Below are positions 26,760-34,560 of a DNA stretch of 64,000 nt, piece by piece. The translations under genes and the position numbers were made by a program. Location of the stretch: assembly GCF_004570865.1 (NCBI RefSeq), contig NZ_SPQS01000018.1:118006-182005 (forward strand). Reading direction: 5' to 3'. Position 1 is the first letter of the stretch. Each line of letters starts with the position of its first letter. This DNA comes from Bradyrhizobium frederickii (GTDB lineage Bacteria; Pseudomonadota; Alphaproteobacteria; Rhizobiales; Xanthobacteraceae). The notes below the pieces were generated by a model that saw only the letters and a list, made by a program, of their open reading frames with translations, had not been told where the DNA came from and did not search any database.

Positions 26760-27702
26760 TTAGCCTTTCGTAATTGCCTTCCATCACCTGAAGCGGGGCA
26801 CGTCGCCCTTCAGGTGGCAACTGCGCTGGGGGCGGCGCGTCGCCAAGAACGGATTGCACCAATCCCTCATGCCCCCAGAAGCTGGCCAAGGTGCTCATTT
26901 CTATTGGCTGCCACGTTGCGACATCTACTTGGCGACCGCCCCAGCCATACTCGATGAGAAAATTCGATGGCGTTTGCATGTAGAACGACGTCATGTAGTC
27001 GTTATTGTGCCGGCCGAGTGAAACCTTCACCAGGTCGGCCGCCCGCGCGATATCGTAGCCTTGGCCGACATCATCCAGCGAGTACAATTCGACCAGGAGA
27101 TGATGCATGCCTTGCCGAGAGTTCTCGAACAGTGCAAGGCTGTGATGACGGGCATTCGTATGCAGGAAACAGATTTTCGGTTCACGCGTATAGTCGCTTA
27201 TCTGAAAGCCTAGCAACTCCCGATAAAAGGCCAGTGCCGCCTCAAAATCAGCGACCATGAGCACAATATGCCCCATGCCCTCCGCGCCGGTCCGAAAGCC
27301 GGCGATGTTGCGGCCAGGAGCAAAGGGCGCGTCGGCGAGCGATGGACCGTAAAACGCCTCCAGCCGGTTTCCCGCGGGATCGCGAAATGAAATGAGACCG
27401 CGAACAAACCGCTGATCAGCAAGTGAGGCCGGCTCGCGTCGTACGGCAACACCTGCTGCCTCGAGTTTTCCGGCCAGCACATCTAGGCTTGCGGCGTCAG
27501 CAACCTCCCACCCGAAGAAGCGCTCCGTATCCGCACGCTCCCGGTCAACGATGATGCGCTGACGGCGATCGTCCATGCGGAAGGAGCGGCAGGAAGCGGC
27601 CCGGTCTACCAACTGAAGCCCTACCTGGCGTGTCGCAAACTCAGACCACTCCTCGACGTTTTGTGTGCTGATACCAAGATAACCGAGTGCTTGAACTGGC
27701 AT
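26716..27702 (-). CDS. type I extradiol ring-cleavage dioxygenase (VOC family, BphC-like)
   Basis: The 328-residue protein has two vicinal-oxygen-chelate modules. The C-terminal one carries the iron ligands of BphC-type enzymes: His in GMGHIVLMV, His in GMHHLLVEL and Glu in FLIEYGWGG. The conserved DPAGNRLEAFYGP and RHHSLALFE segments are also present. Such enzymes cleave catecholic rings next to the diol using Fe(II) and O2. No ring hydroxylase or classical meta-cleavage operon accompanies it; the nearest hydrolases are at 24393 and 28182. The true substrate is unknown. Confidence 0.87.
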   Translation of the reverse strand: MPVQALGYLGISTQNVEEWSEFATRQVGLQLVDRAASCRSFRMDDRRQRIIVDRERADTERFFGWEVADAASLDVLAGKLEAAGVAVRREPASLADQRFVRGLISFRDPAGNRLEAFYGPSLADAPFAPGRNIAGFRTGAEGMGHIVLMVADFEAALAFYRELLGFQISDYTREPKICFLHTNARHHSLALFENSRQGMHHLLVELYSLDDVGQGYDIARAADLVKVSLGRHNNDYMTSFYMQTPSNFLIEYGWGGRQVDVATWQPIEMSTLASFWGHEGLVQSVLGDAPPPAQLPPEGRRAPLQVMEGNYERLSGVCPWWDAITSGR

Positions 27703-27950
27703 GAACGTTGCCCCAAGGTCAGCAATGTTTCAGATAACGATATCACGGTCGCGACCATTCGAGGACCTTCTTGGCTTCGAATAGGGTCCGTTTGCCCGTT
27801 GACAGAAAGACTAAATTCTACGTCCGCGAGACGCGAACCGCAATCCGCCATTTCTGGTTCTGGCCCATCTCGTCATTTCGCGGCGAAGCAACAATTCGGT
27901 CGCTTTCGGAGAGAAGCGGACATTCAGCGAGCGGCGCTTACAGAACCGGA

Positions 27951-27967
27951 TTTATGAGTACGCGCCC
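27951..27967 (+). repeat. outer copy of a 17-bp mobile-element end
   Basis: TTTATGAGTACGCGCCC here is identical to the right end of the element at 29173-29189. It is followed by TA and then, inverted, by the left end at 27970. It looks like the right terminus of a second, upstream element whose left end I could not find. Confidence 0.55.
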
Positions 27968-27969
27968 TA

Positions 27970-29189
27970 GGGGCGTGTACTCATAACCGTCCGCTCACAA
28001 ACGCAAACCGGAAGTCTCGCGCCTAAACTGTCATGGGCCGCTTGTGACCCATGGCGGAAGTCACCGACTGGACCAAAAGATTTCCTTCCAAGCTGGCCGA
28101 ACTTGTCTTCCCCGCATCCAATTTTGGCGATTAGATAGTCCCACTGGTATTTAACCCATTTTGTTGCACCGGAGGGATTTCATGACCTTTTCAAACGTTA
28201 CCCGCCGCAGATTGATCGGCGGTCTCGCGGCCGGAGTAAGCGCGGTCTCGGTAACTTCATCAAGCATCAGCAGTGCGCGTGCTCAATCCGCGCAAAAGAC
28301 TTTTGTTCTTATTGGTGGCGCCTTTTACGGAGCATGGTGTTGGCATCGTGTCACCGAGAGGCTCGAAAAGCAGGGCCATAAAGTCTATGCGTTTACGCTC
28401 ACGGGATTGGCAGAACGCTCGCACCTCCTCAGCAAGGACCTAAATCTCGACACGCATATCGCAGACATCGCAAATCTCGTCGAATGGGAAGACCTCACAG
28501 ACATTTGCCTCGTTGCGCATTCGTATGCCGGATGTCCCGCATCGGGTGCTCTGGAGCGCATCGGAAACCGTGTGTCATCTATTGTCTGGGTGGACGCAAT
28601 AAAACCCGCCGACGGCCAATCCTTTCGAGACCTGGTCCCCTTTCCGCTCGAGGAGGGCGCGATCAGCCGTCCTGCCCCCAAAGCGCTCCCTCCCACGGCT
28701 TTTAGCGACCCCAAAGACGTTGCGTGGGTTCTATCAAAGGTAACACCACAACCGATTGGTACTTGGCTGCAACCGGTGAAGCTCTCCGGTGCGCGCGAAA
28801 AGGTGGCGAAGAAGACCTATATCCGCTTACCCAAATTCCAACTGGCCGCCCTGGACAAAGCGGCAGGGGAGTGCAAATCCGACAATTCTTGGACTGTCCT
28901 CGAAAACACGACGTCTGGCCACTCGGTTATGATCGCCGAGCCGGATTGGTTGACTGACGTGCTGGTGAAAGCAGCGTGAATTCGATCTGATCAAGAGCAA
29001 CTTCTGGGCCGCACGATGTCGGTTGTGGCCCAGCGATCCGCCTCGCCAGGCTTGCGAGTAATCCGCGTACGAATGACTTCCGCTCATGAGCCCGATGCGG
29101 ACCTTGGGTGTGGTACGCCAACGCGGCGCTATTGGGGGCAGAGCGGACCTCGTACGGAGATGGCTGCGCAACTTTATGAGTACGCGCCC
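27970..29189. mobile_element. 1.22-kb segment with inverted terminal repeats carrying a hydrolase gene
   Basis: The left end reads GGGGCGTGTACTCATAA and the right end, reverse-complemented, reads GGGCGCGTACTCATAA (15 of 16 bases match). TA flanks both ends (27968-27969 and 29190-29191), as expected for IS630-like or some IS5-like insertions. No transposase lies inside; the only clear gene is the Tat-exported alpha/beta hydrolase at 28182-28979. The DNA between the ends and the gene is non-coding. I interpret this as a non-autonomous element or a gene trapped between two element ends. Confidence 0.5.
28182..28979 (+). CDS. Tat-exported alpha/beta hydrolase
   Basis: The ATG at 28182 has GGAGGG upstream. 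The 265-residue protein begins with a twin-arginine signal (TRRRLIGGLAAGVSAVSVTS, cleavage near ARAQS). The mature enzyme has FVLIGGAFYGAWCWHRV (oxyanion region), nucleophile VAHSYAG and a late TSGHSVMIAEPDWL with the catalytic His. The pattern matches the salicylate-esterase/pyrethroid-hydrolase-like branch of alpha/beta hydrolases. It should act in the periplasm on small esters. It is the only cargo between the inverted element ends at 27970 and 29189. Confidence 0.85.
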   Translation: MTFSNVTRRRLIGGLAAGVSAVSVTSSSISSARAQSAQKTFVLIGGAFYGAWCWHRVTERLEKQGHKVYAFTLTGLAERSHLLSKDLNLDTHIADIANLVEWEDLTDICLVAHSYAGCPASGALERIGNRVSSIVWVDAIKPADGQSFRDLVPFPLEEGAISRPAPKALPPTAFSDPKDVAWVLSKVTPQPIGTWLQPVKLSGAREKVAKKTYIRLPKFQLAALDKAAGECKSDNSWTVLENTTSGHSVMIAEPDWLTDVLVKAA

Positions 29190-29461
29190 TAAATCACTCC
29201 CTTTTTCGCGACGCGCAAGCTGCGGACGTAATATCCTTGTCGCTGAACGGTCGACCTAATCTCTTCGCTTACTTTGAGAATTCGTTTTCTGCTCGTGCGC
29301 CACCTATTTGTAGAAAAAGCGCCTGGTATTGGGGAGCCTGTGCTGAGAACGAGCACGTCACGCTTGTCATTACGGTAAACATCAAACATTTTTCGTCCCC
29401 GCGATTCTATCAAAGCGAAATATGTTTCGTCATTGCGGTCGACCAGCTTACTAGCCTGCAC
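29189..29461 (-). CDS. hypothetical protein inside a duplicated segment (copy 1)
   Basis: A GTG-started 90-residue frame reads DRNDETYFALIESRGRKMFD then VYRNDKRDVLVLSTGS and a basic end with STVQRQGYYVRSLRVAKKGV. The same protein is recognisable at 34562-34756, where a one-base insertion separates its N-terminus. The stop codon TAG of this copy is formed by the TA at the junction with the mobile-element end. No known domain; the alternating strand pattern suggests a small beta protein. Probably functional but uncertain. Confidence 0.4.
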   Translation of the reverse strand: MQASKLVDRNDETYFALIESRGRKMFDVYRNDKRDVLVLSTGSPIPGAFSTNRWRTSRKRILKVSEEIRSTVQRQGYYVRSLRVAKKGVI

Positions 29462-29690
29462 GGCAGCGCGGGTTGCAAATATGCAACGCTTCGCGACGCA
29501 TCTTCATCCCTTGCTGAGGCAGAGCGGGACCGGCGAGCAGTTCCGCGCCCCAGTCGCGTTGGCGCAGAAGCGAGGCTGGCTAAAGCTGCATGAGAGCGGC
29601 ACGTATGCGCGGCTACCGGGCAACCAGAAGCATCGGGTCCGGTGAGGTACCGTGTGAATTCAGCAATTAAACTGTGATCTGGTTTGCGTT
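29193..29690 (+). repeat. 0.5-kb direct repeat, copy 1
   Basis: This segment matches 34561-35075 with only scattered differences over its whole length. Besides the minus-strand 90-residue frame it contains a plus-strand stretch reading RGWLKLHESGTYARLP, which could be the end of an older DNA-binding-type gene. Its left border coincides with the right end of the inverted-repeat element. Confidence 0.8.
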
Positions 29691-29837
29691 CATGACAGGC
29701 ACAGCGGCCGAGCTATTGATATTTTAGGGGGAGTTGCGCTCCCGGCACGACTCGAGCCTGCAACCGGCGGAGTAGAAATGTTTTGGACGCTGAGCTAATC
29801 AATGGCTTAGCTCCTTGGTGTTACGCTGGCATTGCGC

Positions 29838-30134
29838 TCACATGCGAGTGAAAATCACGCGATCGGGCTCCAAGCGAAAATCGCAGCGGTGCTCGGCGTA
29901 AGCCGTGAATTCGGACAGAGCGAGTATGCCTGCGCTGTCCCATTCATCGAGCGCAACATCGCTGGTTGAGTAGAGTTGGGCCGCCTCGCTCTTGCTAATC
30001 CATCCGCTCGCGCCGACCGGTAAGCTTTTAAGAGCCGCAGATAGTGCACCTTCGGATCTGGCGTCGAGATGCAACGGCGAGGAGGAGGCGATGACCTTGT
30101 TTTGCCGAAACAGAGACTTAAACCAATCCACCAT
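29838..30134 (-). CDS. hypothetical protein, 98 residues
   Basis: The ATG at 30134 has GGGAG 9 bases upstream. The product has an amphipathic start (MVDWFKSLFRQNK), a helical middle with LSAALKSLPVGASGWISKSE and an acidic end with HRCDFRLEPDRVIFTRM. No signal or membrane helix. It follows the integrase fragment by 4 bp in the same direction. No family is recognised. Confidence 0.55.
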   Translation of the reverse strand: MVDWFKSLFRQNKVIASSSPLHLDARSEGALSAALKSLPVGASGWISKSEAAQLYSTSDVALDEWDSAGILALSEFTAYAEHRCDFRLEPDRVIFTRM

Positions 30135-30138
30135 CAAA

Positions 30139-30378
30139 TTAGCTCCCGAGCAATCGGGCCTGAAGTGCTTCGGCGGCGCATTGATCCGCGTCAGCGTCTG
30201 AAAGAATGTGCCCGTAGACGTCAAATGTAACCTTGATCGAGCTATGCCCCATCAGGCGCTGGATCTGCTTCGGGTTGTGGCCGTTTTCGATCCAGAGGGA
30301 AGCACAGGCATGGCGCAACGAGTGCATGCCGTACCATCCTGCCACAACCGTCTGCGGTGCACCAGCATCGTCCAGCAC
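30139..30378 (-). pseudogene. C-terminal fragment of a tyrosine recombinase (phage-type integrase)
   Basis: The 79-residue frame keeps the last part of the catalytic domain: MHSLRHACASLWIENGHNPK (HxLRH with catalytic Arg), the LMGHSS motif and VTFDVYGH with the tyrosine nucleophile. An in-frame TAG lies just upstream (around 30403) and the N-terminal and core-binding domains, with the first catalytic Arg, are absent. It cannot recombine DNA alone. It marks a decayed genomic island. Confidence 0.8.
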
Positions 30379-30405
30379 CGGCTTGGCGGCCTGGCTCGGG
30401 CTTGA

Positions 30406-30618
30406 CTAACCAGCCCATTGCGGAAAAACACGCCCGCTGGTGCGGCTTACTCGGCCTTCCTGTTTACGGAAGCGCTGCAATCGACCGTAGACCGCCAAAC
30501 GAGTGCGGCCTAACTGCCGGCCGATCTCGGTTGCAGTCATACCGGTTTCGATGAGCGCACGGAGCTGCGCCTCTTCCTCGGACGACCACGGACGAATTTC
30601 CAGTCTATTGTTGGACAT
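30406..30618 (-). CDS. SANT/GcrA-like small helix-turn-helix protein, 70 residues
   Basis: The product reads RPWSSEEEAQLRALIETGMT then ATEIGRQLGRTRLAVYGRLQ, a Trp-started acidic first helix and a helix-turn-helix typical of GcrA/SANT-like short proteins. It is more distant from the 54-residue pair at 19579 and 33114 but has the same order of conserved positions (W..EE...L..L...G.....I...LGR). ATG at 30618. It could bind DNA; target unknown. Confidence 0.62.
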   Translation of the reverse strand: MSNNRLEIRPWSSEEEAQLRALIETGMTATEIGRQLGRTRLAVYGRLQRFRKQEGRVSRTSGRVFPQWAG

Positions 30619-30665
30619 CGCCTATCATCCCAGCGACAGCACAGATCATCCATGCTCACGCAGGA

Positions 30666-30914
30666 TTACCCGAGTTCCTCGAACGCAACGCCGATAAGAT
30701 TGCCACTGGACCAGATCAATCGGCAACTTCGAATGCTGCGATCTTTTTCAAGCATCAGTTTGAATGTGGAGTTCACGTATCGCTTCGACGGAAGCTCGAT
30801 TGCTGCGCCTTGATCCGACATGTTGACCACGCGGCAACGCAAACTGGCGCCGTCGCCGAACACGTAGGCGACCTCGTCCACCTCGATGCGCTCAAGCTTT
30901 CGACGCTCGATCAT
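30666..30914 (-). CDS. PilZ domain protein
   Basis: The 82-residue protein is a single PilZ domain. It starts with the ERRKLERIEVD basic motif (an RxxxR-like site), then VVNMSDQGAAIELP (the DxSxxG-like second motif) and a strand-rich end CRLIWSSGNLIGVAFEEL. PilZ domains usually bind cyclic di-GMP; the first motif here is RRKLER, which fits. As a stand-alone domain it would act as an adaptor. A second PilZ gene lies at 33545-33859. Confidence 0.8.
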   Translation of the reverse strand: MIERRKLERIEVDEVAYVFGDGASLRCRVVNMSDQGAAIELPSKRYVNSTFKLMLEKDRSIRSCRLIWSSGNLIGVAFEELG

Positions 30915-30935
30915 TCTATGCTGCCCGCAACGAAC

Positions 30936-31157
30936 TCATTCGTCCAATGTGCACCGCGTCTGTAGCAGCCGGAGTTGTCGCGCGATCTGCCTTGCCAAGT
31001 TCGATCGCTCCTTGGCGAGACTGCTTCTTTCCCCAACCATGTCGTGTCCGTCTCGTTCAAGCACCTCAATTAAGATGGCTTGGTTTTCAATGTAGAGTTG
31101 CTTGGCTGCAATTTCTCGGGGGATAGCTGTCAACTCATCGTCGCAATGTGAGGTCAT
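30936..31157 (-). CDS. small helical hypothetical protein
   Basis: The 73-residue product is rich in Glu, Arg, Leu and Gln (IPREIAAKQLYIENQAILIE, SSLAKERSNLARQIARQLRL) and should form one long helical hairpin or coiled coil. It lies 21 bp upstream of the PilZ gene in the same direction and may be co-transcribed. Start ATG at 31157. No family recognised. Confidence 0.5.
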   Translation of the reverse strand: MTSHCDDELTAIPREIAAKQLYIENQAILIEVLERDGHDMVGERSSLAKERSNLARQIARQLRLLQTRCTLDE

Positions 31158-31169
31158 GGGCAATCCCAA

Positions 31170-31556
31170 GGCAGGCCTGTCGGCGACTAAAACTAGATCC
31201 TACATCGCCGGTCCTGCGAAAACGTTACCCGAGCCGTTCGGCTCGGTGCCTGCAAGCGGGGCCAGATCGGCTCCGTATGAGGCACATCCTGTTACCTCAG
31301 CACCACCTTCCGACTTCGACCGCGCCCCGTGCTGGTTGGACCGAAGGTCACCGCACTCCGAACAGTCCTTCATCGCAGATTTCGTTCGGGCTCATGGATC
31401 GGCATCGTCTTCGTCCGCACACAAACAACCAGCGCCACACCGCGTGTTAGAAATGGACGATCCTGCACAAATAAGGCTGACCCGGAGTTGAATAGCCCGG
31501 TGGGCGAGCCATTGTTAGGCTCAGCGTTATGCGAATCCTTTAATAGAGGGCCATTG
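31170..31556. other. intergenic stretch without recognised gene
   Basis: No convincing gene is present in these 387 bases; they separate leftward and rightward genes and probably include promoters for both. Confidence 0.35.
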
Positions 31557-31844
31557 ATGCCACGGCGCGTAGATTCCCAGTGGGGGCAGATCGGCATGGT
31601 GCGGCTTAAATCCGCGCAGATTTTTTCGCTCACTGACGCGCAATTTTATGAGCTCATCCAAGCCGCGCCGCCTGCCATCCTAGCCGGCCGAGAAAGCGAT
31701 TGTCGTGCCCGGCTCAACGCCATCGGCGAAGCGCTGCGCAGAGACAACCTGCAACAAAAAGAGCCCCCGCGCTGGGTGGAGGTGCACAAGGCGCTGGCTG
31801 AGGTGCGGTGCTTGTGCCGCCGAGCAATCATCATTGGCACCTGA
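31557..31844 (+). CDS. hypothetical protein, 95 residues
   Basis: The ATG at 31557 has GAGGG about 8 bases upstream. The product reads VRLKSAQIFSLTDAQFYELI, then CRARLNAIGEALRRDN and RWVEVHKALAEVRCLCRRAI, all helical, with four Cys in the second half. It is soluble. No domain is recognised; a downstream ATG at 31596 is an alternative start. Confidence 0.5.
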   Translation: MPRRVDSQWGQIGMVRLKSAQIFSLTDAQFYELIQAAPPAILAGRESDCRARLNAIGEALRRDNLQQKEPPRWVEVHKALAEVRCLCRRAIIIGT

Positions 31845-31859
31845 GGGGCCGCTGAACGT

Positions 31860-32285
31860 ATTTTGCGCGCTGCCCGTGTCCTTGTATTCCTTTGTAGCCA
31901 GGGCCAGGCATGAGGCCAAAGCCAGCGGCGTGCCGACCGCGCACCTCGCGACTTTTGCGGAGGCGGCTGATCGTCTGGCAGCCGTTTTGAAGTGGCTGAA
32001 CTTCGTCTCGCTAGACTTATTGTCCAACGCGTTACGGCAAACCAACGATGACGCGTGCGCAATCTGGCCGACGCGGTGCGGATCGCGCAGCGACTTGATG
32101 ATGCTGCCAATTCGGCCCTGGAGAGGCGCAACAAGCGCGGTGGCCCGCGCCCGAAACCTATGATGATACAGGCCGTACTGTGGCTCGCCCAGCTCTGGGA
32201 ATGTTATGGTGGTGAATTCACTCATACCCCCTACTCCACTATGACGGCGCGCCGCAAACGCCTGCAGGTCACTTCGTGGTCAAGT
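31860..32285 (+). pseudogene. frameshifted remnant of a phage-island hypothetical protein
   Basis: One frame reads SFVARARHEAKASGVPTAHL and AADRLAAVLKWLNFVSLDLL. After a shift near 32060 another reads NLADAVRIAQRLDDAANSAL, then KRGGPRPKPMMIQAVLWLAQ and LWECYGGEFTHTPY. The last part fits a recurring pattern in phage and island proteins (K.GGPRPKP.....V..LA.LWE..GG.FTHTPY). No single frame covers it, so I treat it as a decayed gene. Confidence 0.45.
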
Positions 32286-32632
32286 TCTTGCGTATGTGTG
32301 ATCCCTCCTCTTCGCAACGACGGTCAGCCAATTCATGGCGGACGCCGTCGCATTCCGGAATCGTCGCCGGCAACAATCGGCGGGACTGCCTCGAACAACA
32401 ATGGATATTGAAGTCAATGCGCAGGCGAAAACTGGAAAAGAATATCTGACTGGAGGTAGGACTGTACAATCAAAAGACGGCAGCATGAACGGGGCCCGCC
32501 GATACCATGGGGCTGTCGATGCGCGTCCCTCTCGCTTTGTGTTTCGGATTTGCTTTCGTTCGCAGGTCCGGTCGACAAGCTGCGGGTCCGATGCGCAGCT
32601 CAAGGACGGGGCACGTACGCCGGCACGGCTCG
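32286..32632. other. intergenic stretch without recognised gene
   Basis: Frames overlapping here on both strands contradict each other and lack start signals; I see no supported gene in these 347 bases. Confidence 0.35.
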
Positions 32633-32839
32633 TCACTTCCGAATTTGTGGTTGGGCCGGTATGCGCTCCAGAACCGGCCGAGGCTTACCCAAGCCTGTAG
32701 TCCCGGAGGCAATCTCGCCACCGGCTGTGGTGCTGCCAACGCGCTCAAACGTGGTGGCGAATGCCGCGAGGGCTGCGACAGCTACCGCGATCGCGAACAA
32801 GAGGAACACGGTGCGGCTGGAATTCGGCTCAGTACTCAT
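32633..32839 (-). CDS. small single-pass membrane protein
   Basis: The 68-residue product starts MSTEPNSSRTVFLLFAIAVA with one hydrophobic helix to about residue 30, followed by a Gly/Thr/Pro-rich extracytoplasmic tail. GTGGAG lies 6-7 bases before the ATG at 32839. Function unknown. Confidence 0.55.
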   Translation of the reverse strand: MSTEPNSSRTVFLLFAIAVAVAALAAFATTFERVGSTTAGGEIASGTTGLGKPRPVLERIPAQPQIRK

Positions 32840-33113
32840 GAGCAACTCCACTCAGACGGCCTGGCAGCCGAGAGCCCGCGCAACGAAGCTCGGCAAACGG
32901 CCGTACAGCTTTGGCTTTGAGAGCTCGCCGAGTGCTCTCCAAATATCGGTACTGAGCCTGCAAACCACGGGATGTGTGCCGGTTCCAAAATATCTGTCGG
33001 CCAAACCGGTGCGTTGCTCCAGATTTGTCTCCTTGCGCTCGCCGGTCGACCACTCGGGTGCTTCCCAGACACTGCGGACAATGTAACGGGCGGCAAGAGC
33101 CGTCGCAGCGCCG

Positions 33114-33278
33114 CTACTTCCTCACCAGGACTCCCACCGCGCGCGCCATGCGCCTCACCGACCCGGCGTGACGGCCTAGTTCCGCGGCGATTTTGGCTGC
33201 GCCAACTCCCCGCCGAGAGAGCCTCACCAGCCGTCGAAGCTCCTGGTCTGCCCATTGCTTCGGTCTTGATGCCTTCAT
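33114..33278 (-). CDS. 54-residue SANT/Myb-like helix-turn-helix protein (second copy)
   Basis: The product has the same 54-residue length as the protein at 19579-19743 and shares KQWA, GVGA, IAAELGR and AGSVRRMAR. The first helix is WADQELRRLVRLSRRGV; the second and third form the turn KIAAELGRHAGSVRRMA. No strong ribosome site precedes the ATG at 33278. It is a likely small DNA-binding protein of unknown target. Confidence 0.6.
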   Translation of the reverse strand: MKASRPKQWADQELRRLVRLSRRGVGAAKIAAELGRHAGSVRRMARAVGVLVRK

Positions 33279-33326
33279 GTGGGCCCGTGATCTACACAAA
33301 TCGAAGAGGGTTCTCCGCGGTAACGG

Positions 33327-33548
33327 TTATCCCGACAGAGGGGCTATGTAACTTTGGTCCAGGACGGTCGGTCTGGCGGCACCATCGAAAAGCACCGTTA
33401 TGCCGGGTGTACGAATGCTGATTTCGACCACCGTCCCGGTCTTGTTGGCCAACTCTGGGAGCCGCATGATCCCAAGCTCGCTCATCTTGAACCGCGCGCC
33501 GACAGCAAGCTTGCCGGTCGTCTGAGCGGTCGTCCGATCCCGTCTCAT
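33327..33548 (-). CDS. small conserved hypothetical protein
   Basis: The 73-residue product reads VGARFKMSELGIMRLPELAN then TGTVVEISIRTPGITVLFDG, an SH3-like beta pattern with GxxV/VLFDG turns seen in short rhizobial proteins. Its ATG overlaps the stop of the PilZ gene by 4 bp (ATGA), so it is the last gene of the operon 34199-33327. Function unknown; association with PilZ suggests a cyclic di-GMP link only by position. Confidence 0.58.
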   Translation of the reverse strand: MRRDRTTAQTTGKLAVGARFKMSELGIMRLPELANKTGTVVEISIRTPGITVLFDGAARPTVLDQSYIAPLSG

Positions 33549-33859
33549 TGCGGACCGAGTCGACGTTTTTCTGTGTTAGCCTTACCCTTTGGCTTTGCGG
33601 TGACGTACTGAACGCCGACGTGAGATCCATCCACCCAAATCAGCTCGCAACGCCGAAATGCCAGACCCGTGGAGGACAGAACCAAGAAGAATTCCTGTGC
33701 TTTCAGGGGGTCCGTTGAGCCCTCAACCTCAAGCTTAGCACCGCTTGCGGAGGCGTCGACGAGAATGCAGCTTCGTCGCCAGGTGCCATCGACACCCATG
33801 ATGCTGACCATATGCTTATGTTCAAACCGGACACGGTAGGCTTTTCGATTGTCTTCCAT
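33545..33859 (-). CDS. PilZ domain protein (second)
   Basis: From the ATG at 33859, a 104-residue PilZ protein: RKAYRVRF as the basic first motif, CILVDASASGAKLEVEG as the DxSxxG second motif, and CELIWVDGSHVGVQYV as the closing strands. A basic tail follows (KPKGKANTEKRR). It lies 13 bp after the upstream gene's stop and overlaps the following gene by 4 bp, forming a three-gene operon. It probably binds cyclic di-GMP. Confidence 0.75.
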   Translation of the reverse strand: MEDNRKAYRVRFEHKHMVSIMGVDGTWRRSCILVDASASGAKLEVEGSTDPLKAQEFFLVLSSTGLAFRRCELIWVDGSHVGVQYVTAKPKGKANTEKRRLGPQ

Positions 33860-33872
33860 CGTCCGCAATCCC

Positions 33873-34199
33873 CTATTTCAAAGCAGTTTCTCCAAATAAA
33901 TGCGCCGCCTCCGTGCGCGTCTGTGCAATGAGTGAATCGATCCTCGCCGAGTGAGCCAGTAGCGCCGCCCTGGCTGCTCCATTCAATCTCGTCTGCCTCA
34001 CGATCAACCGGATGCAGCCATTCGCGAGCTCAAGAAAGAAGATAGCCTGCCGGATATCGTCTGTTGTTTGAATGTCGAGCGCTTGAACTTGAGACAGCAG
34101 AACGGAAACGTGCGCCAGAACGTCAGACAGTTCTTGCTTCGAAGATCTTGTCTGAGACTTCGGCTTGTGAGGCTGTCGGAATCTGAGCACTGACGACAT
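33873..34199 (-). CDS. helical hypothetical protein, first gene of a PilZ operon
   Basis: The 108-residue product has a basic start (RFRQPHKPKSQTRSSK) and two long helices (LSDVLAHVSVLLSQVQALDI; IRQAIFFLELANGCIRLIVR). It would be cytoplasmic and possibly dimeric. ATG at 34199; 13 bp separate it from the PilZ gene. No family is recognised. Confidence 0.55.
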   Translation of the reverse strand: MSSVLRFRQPHKPKSQTRSSKQELSDVLAHVSVLLSQVQALDIQTTDDIRQAIFFLELANGCIRLIVRQTRLNGAARAALLAHSARIDSLIAQTRTEAAHLFGETALK

Positions 34200-34560
34200 C
34201 GTCGCAAATCTCTAGTGCGAGTCGGCCATTGTGACCTGCTGCGCTGAAAGTGATCGAAGAAAAGAAAAGAAACGAATAGAACTATAGCCATGCGCGAGAG
34301 CATCCGGACAGGCCAACTCGGACAAGCCTGGCCATCACGACCACGCGCTCATTTTCCGTCGAATGCCCCAGGACTTTACGCCAAAGCTATTGACAAACAG
34401 TTATCAGGTTGCGAGCAGCCGTTATTGACGTATGCAAGTTGCGTCGGGACGCCATCGAAATTCGGCAACGTTGGCTCAGGAGAGACCTAGAAAGCAAAAG
34501 TAGAGCGCTGTTTGCCAATCATGCCGCCAAGATTCCACCTGCCCGATGCTTGCAAACTAG

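Noticed and set aside
24393..27702. A meta-cleavage degradation operon (hydrolase plus extradiol dioxygenase)
   Set aside because: The hydrolase at 24393 is membrane-anchored and separated from the dioxygenase by the oppositely directed phasin gene, and no oxygenase, hydratase or aldolase genes are present, so a pathway is not supported.
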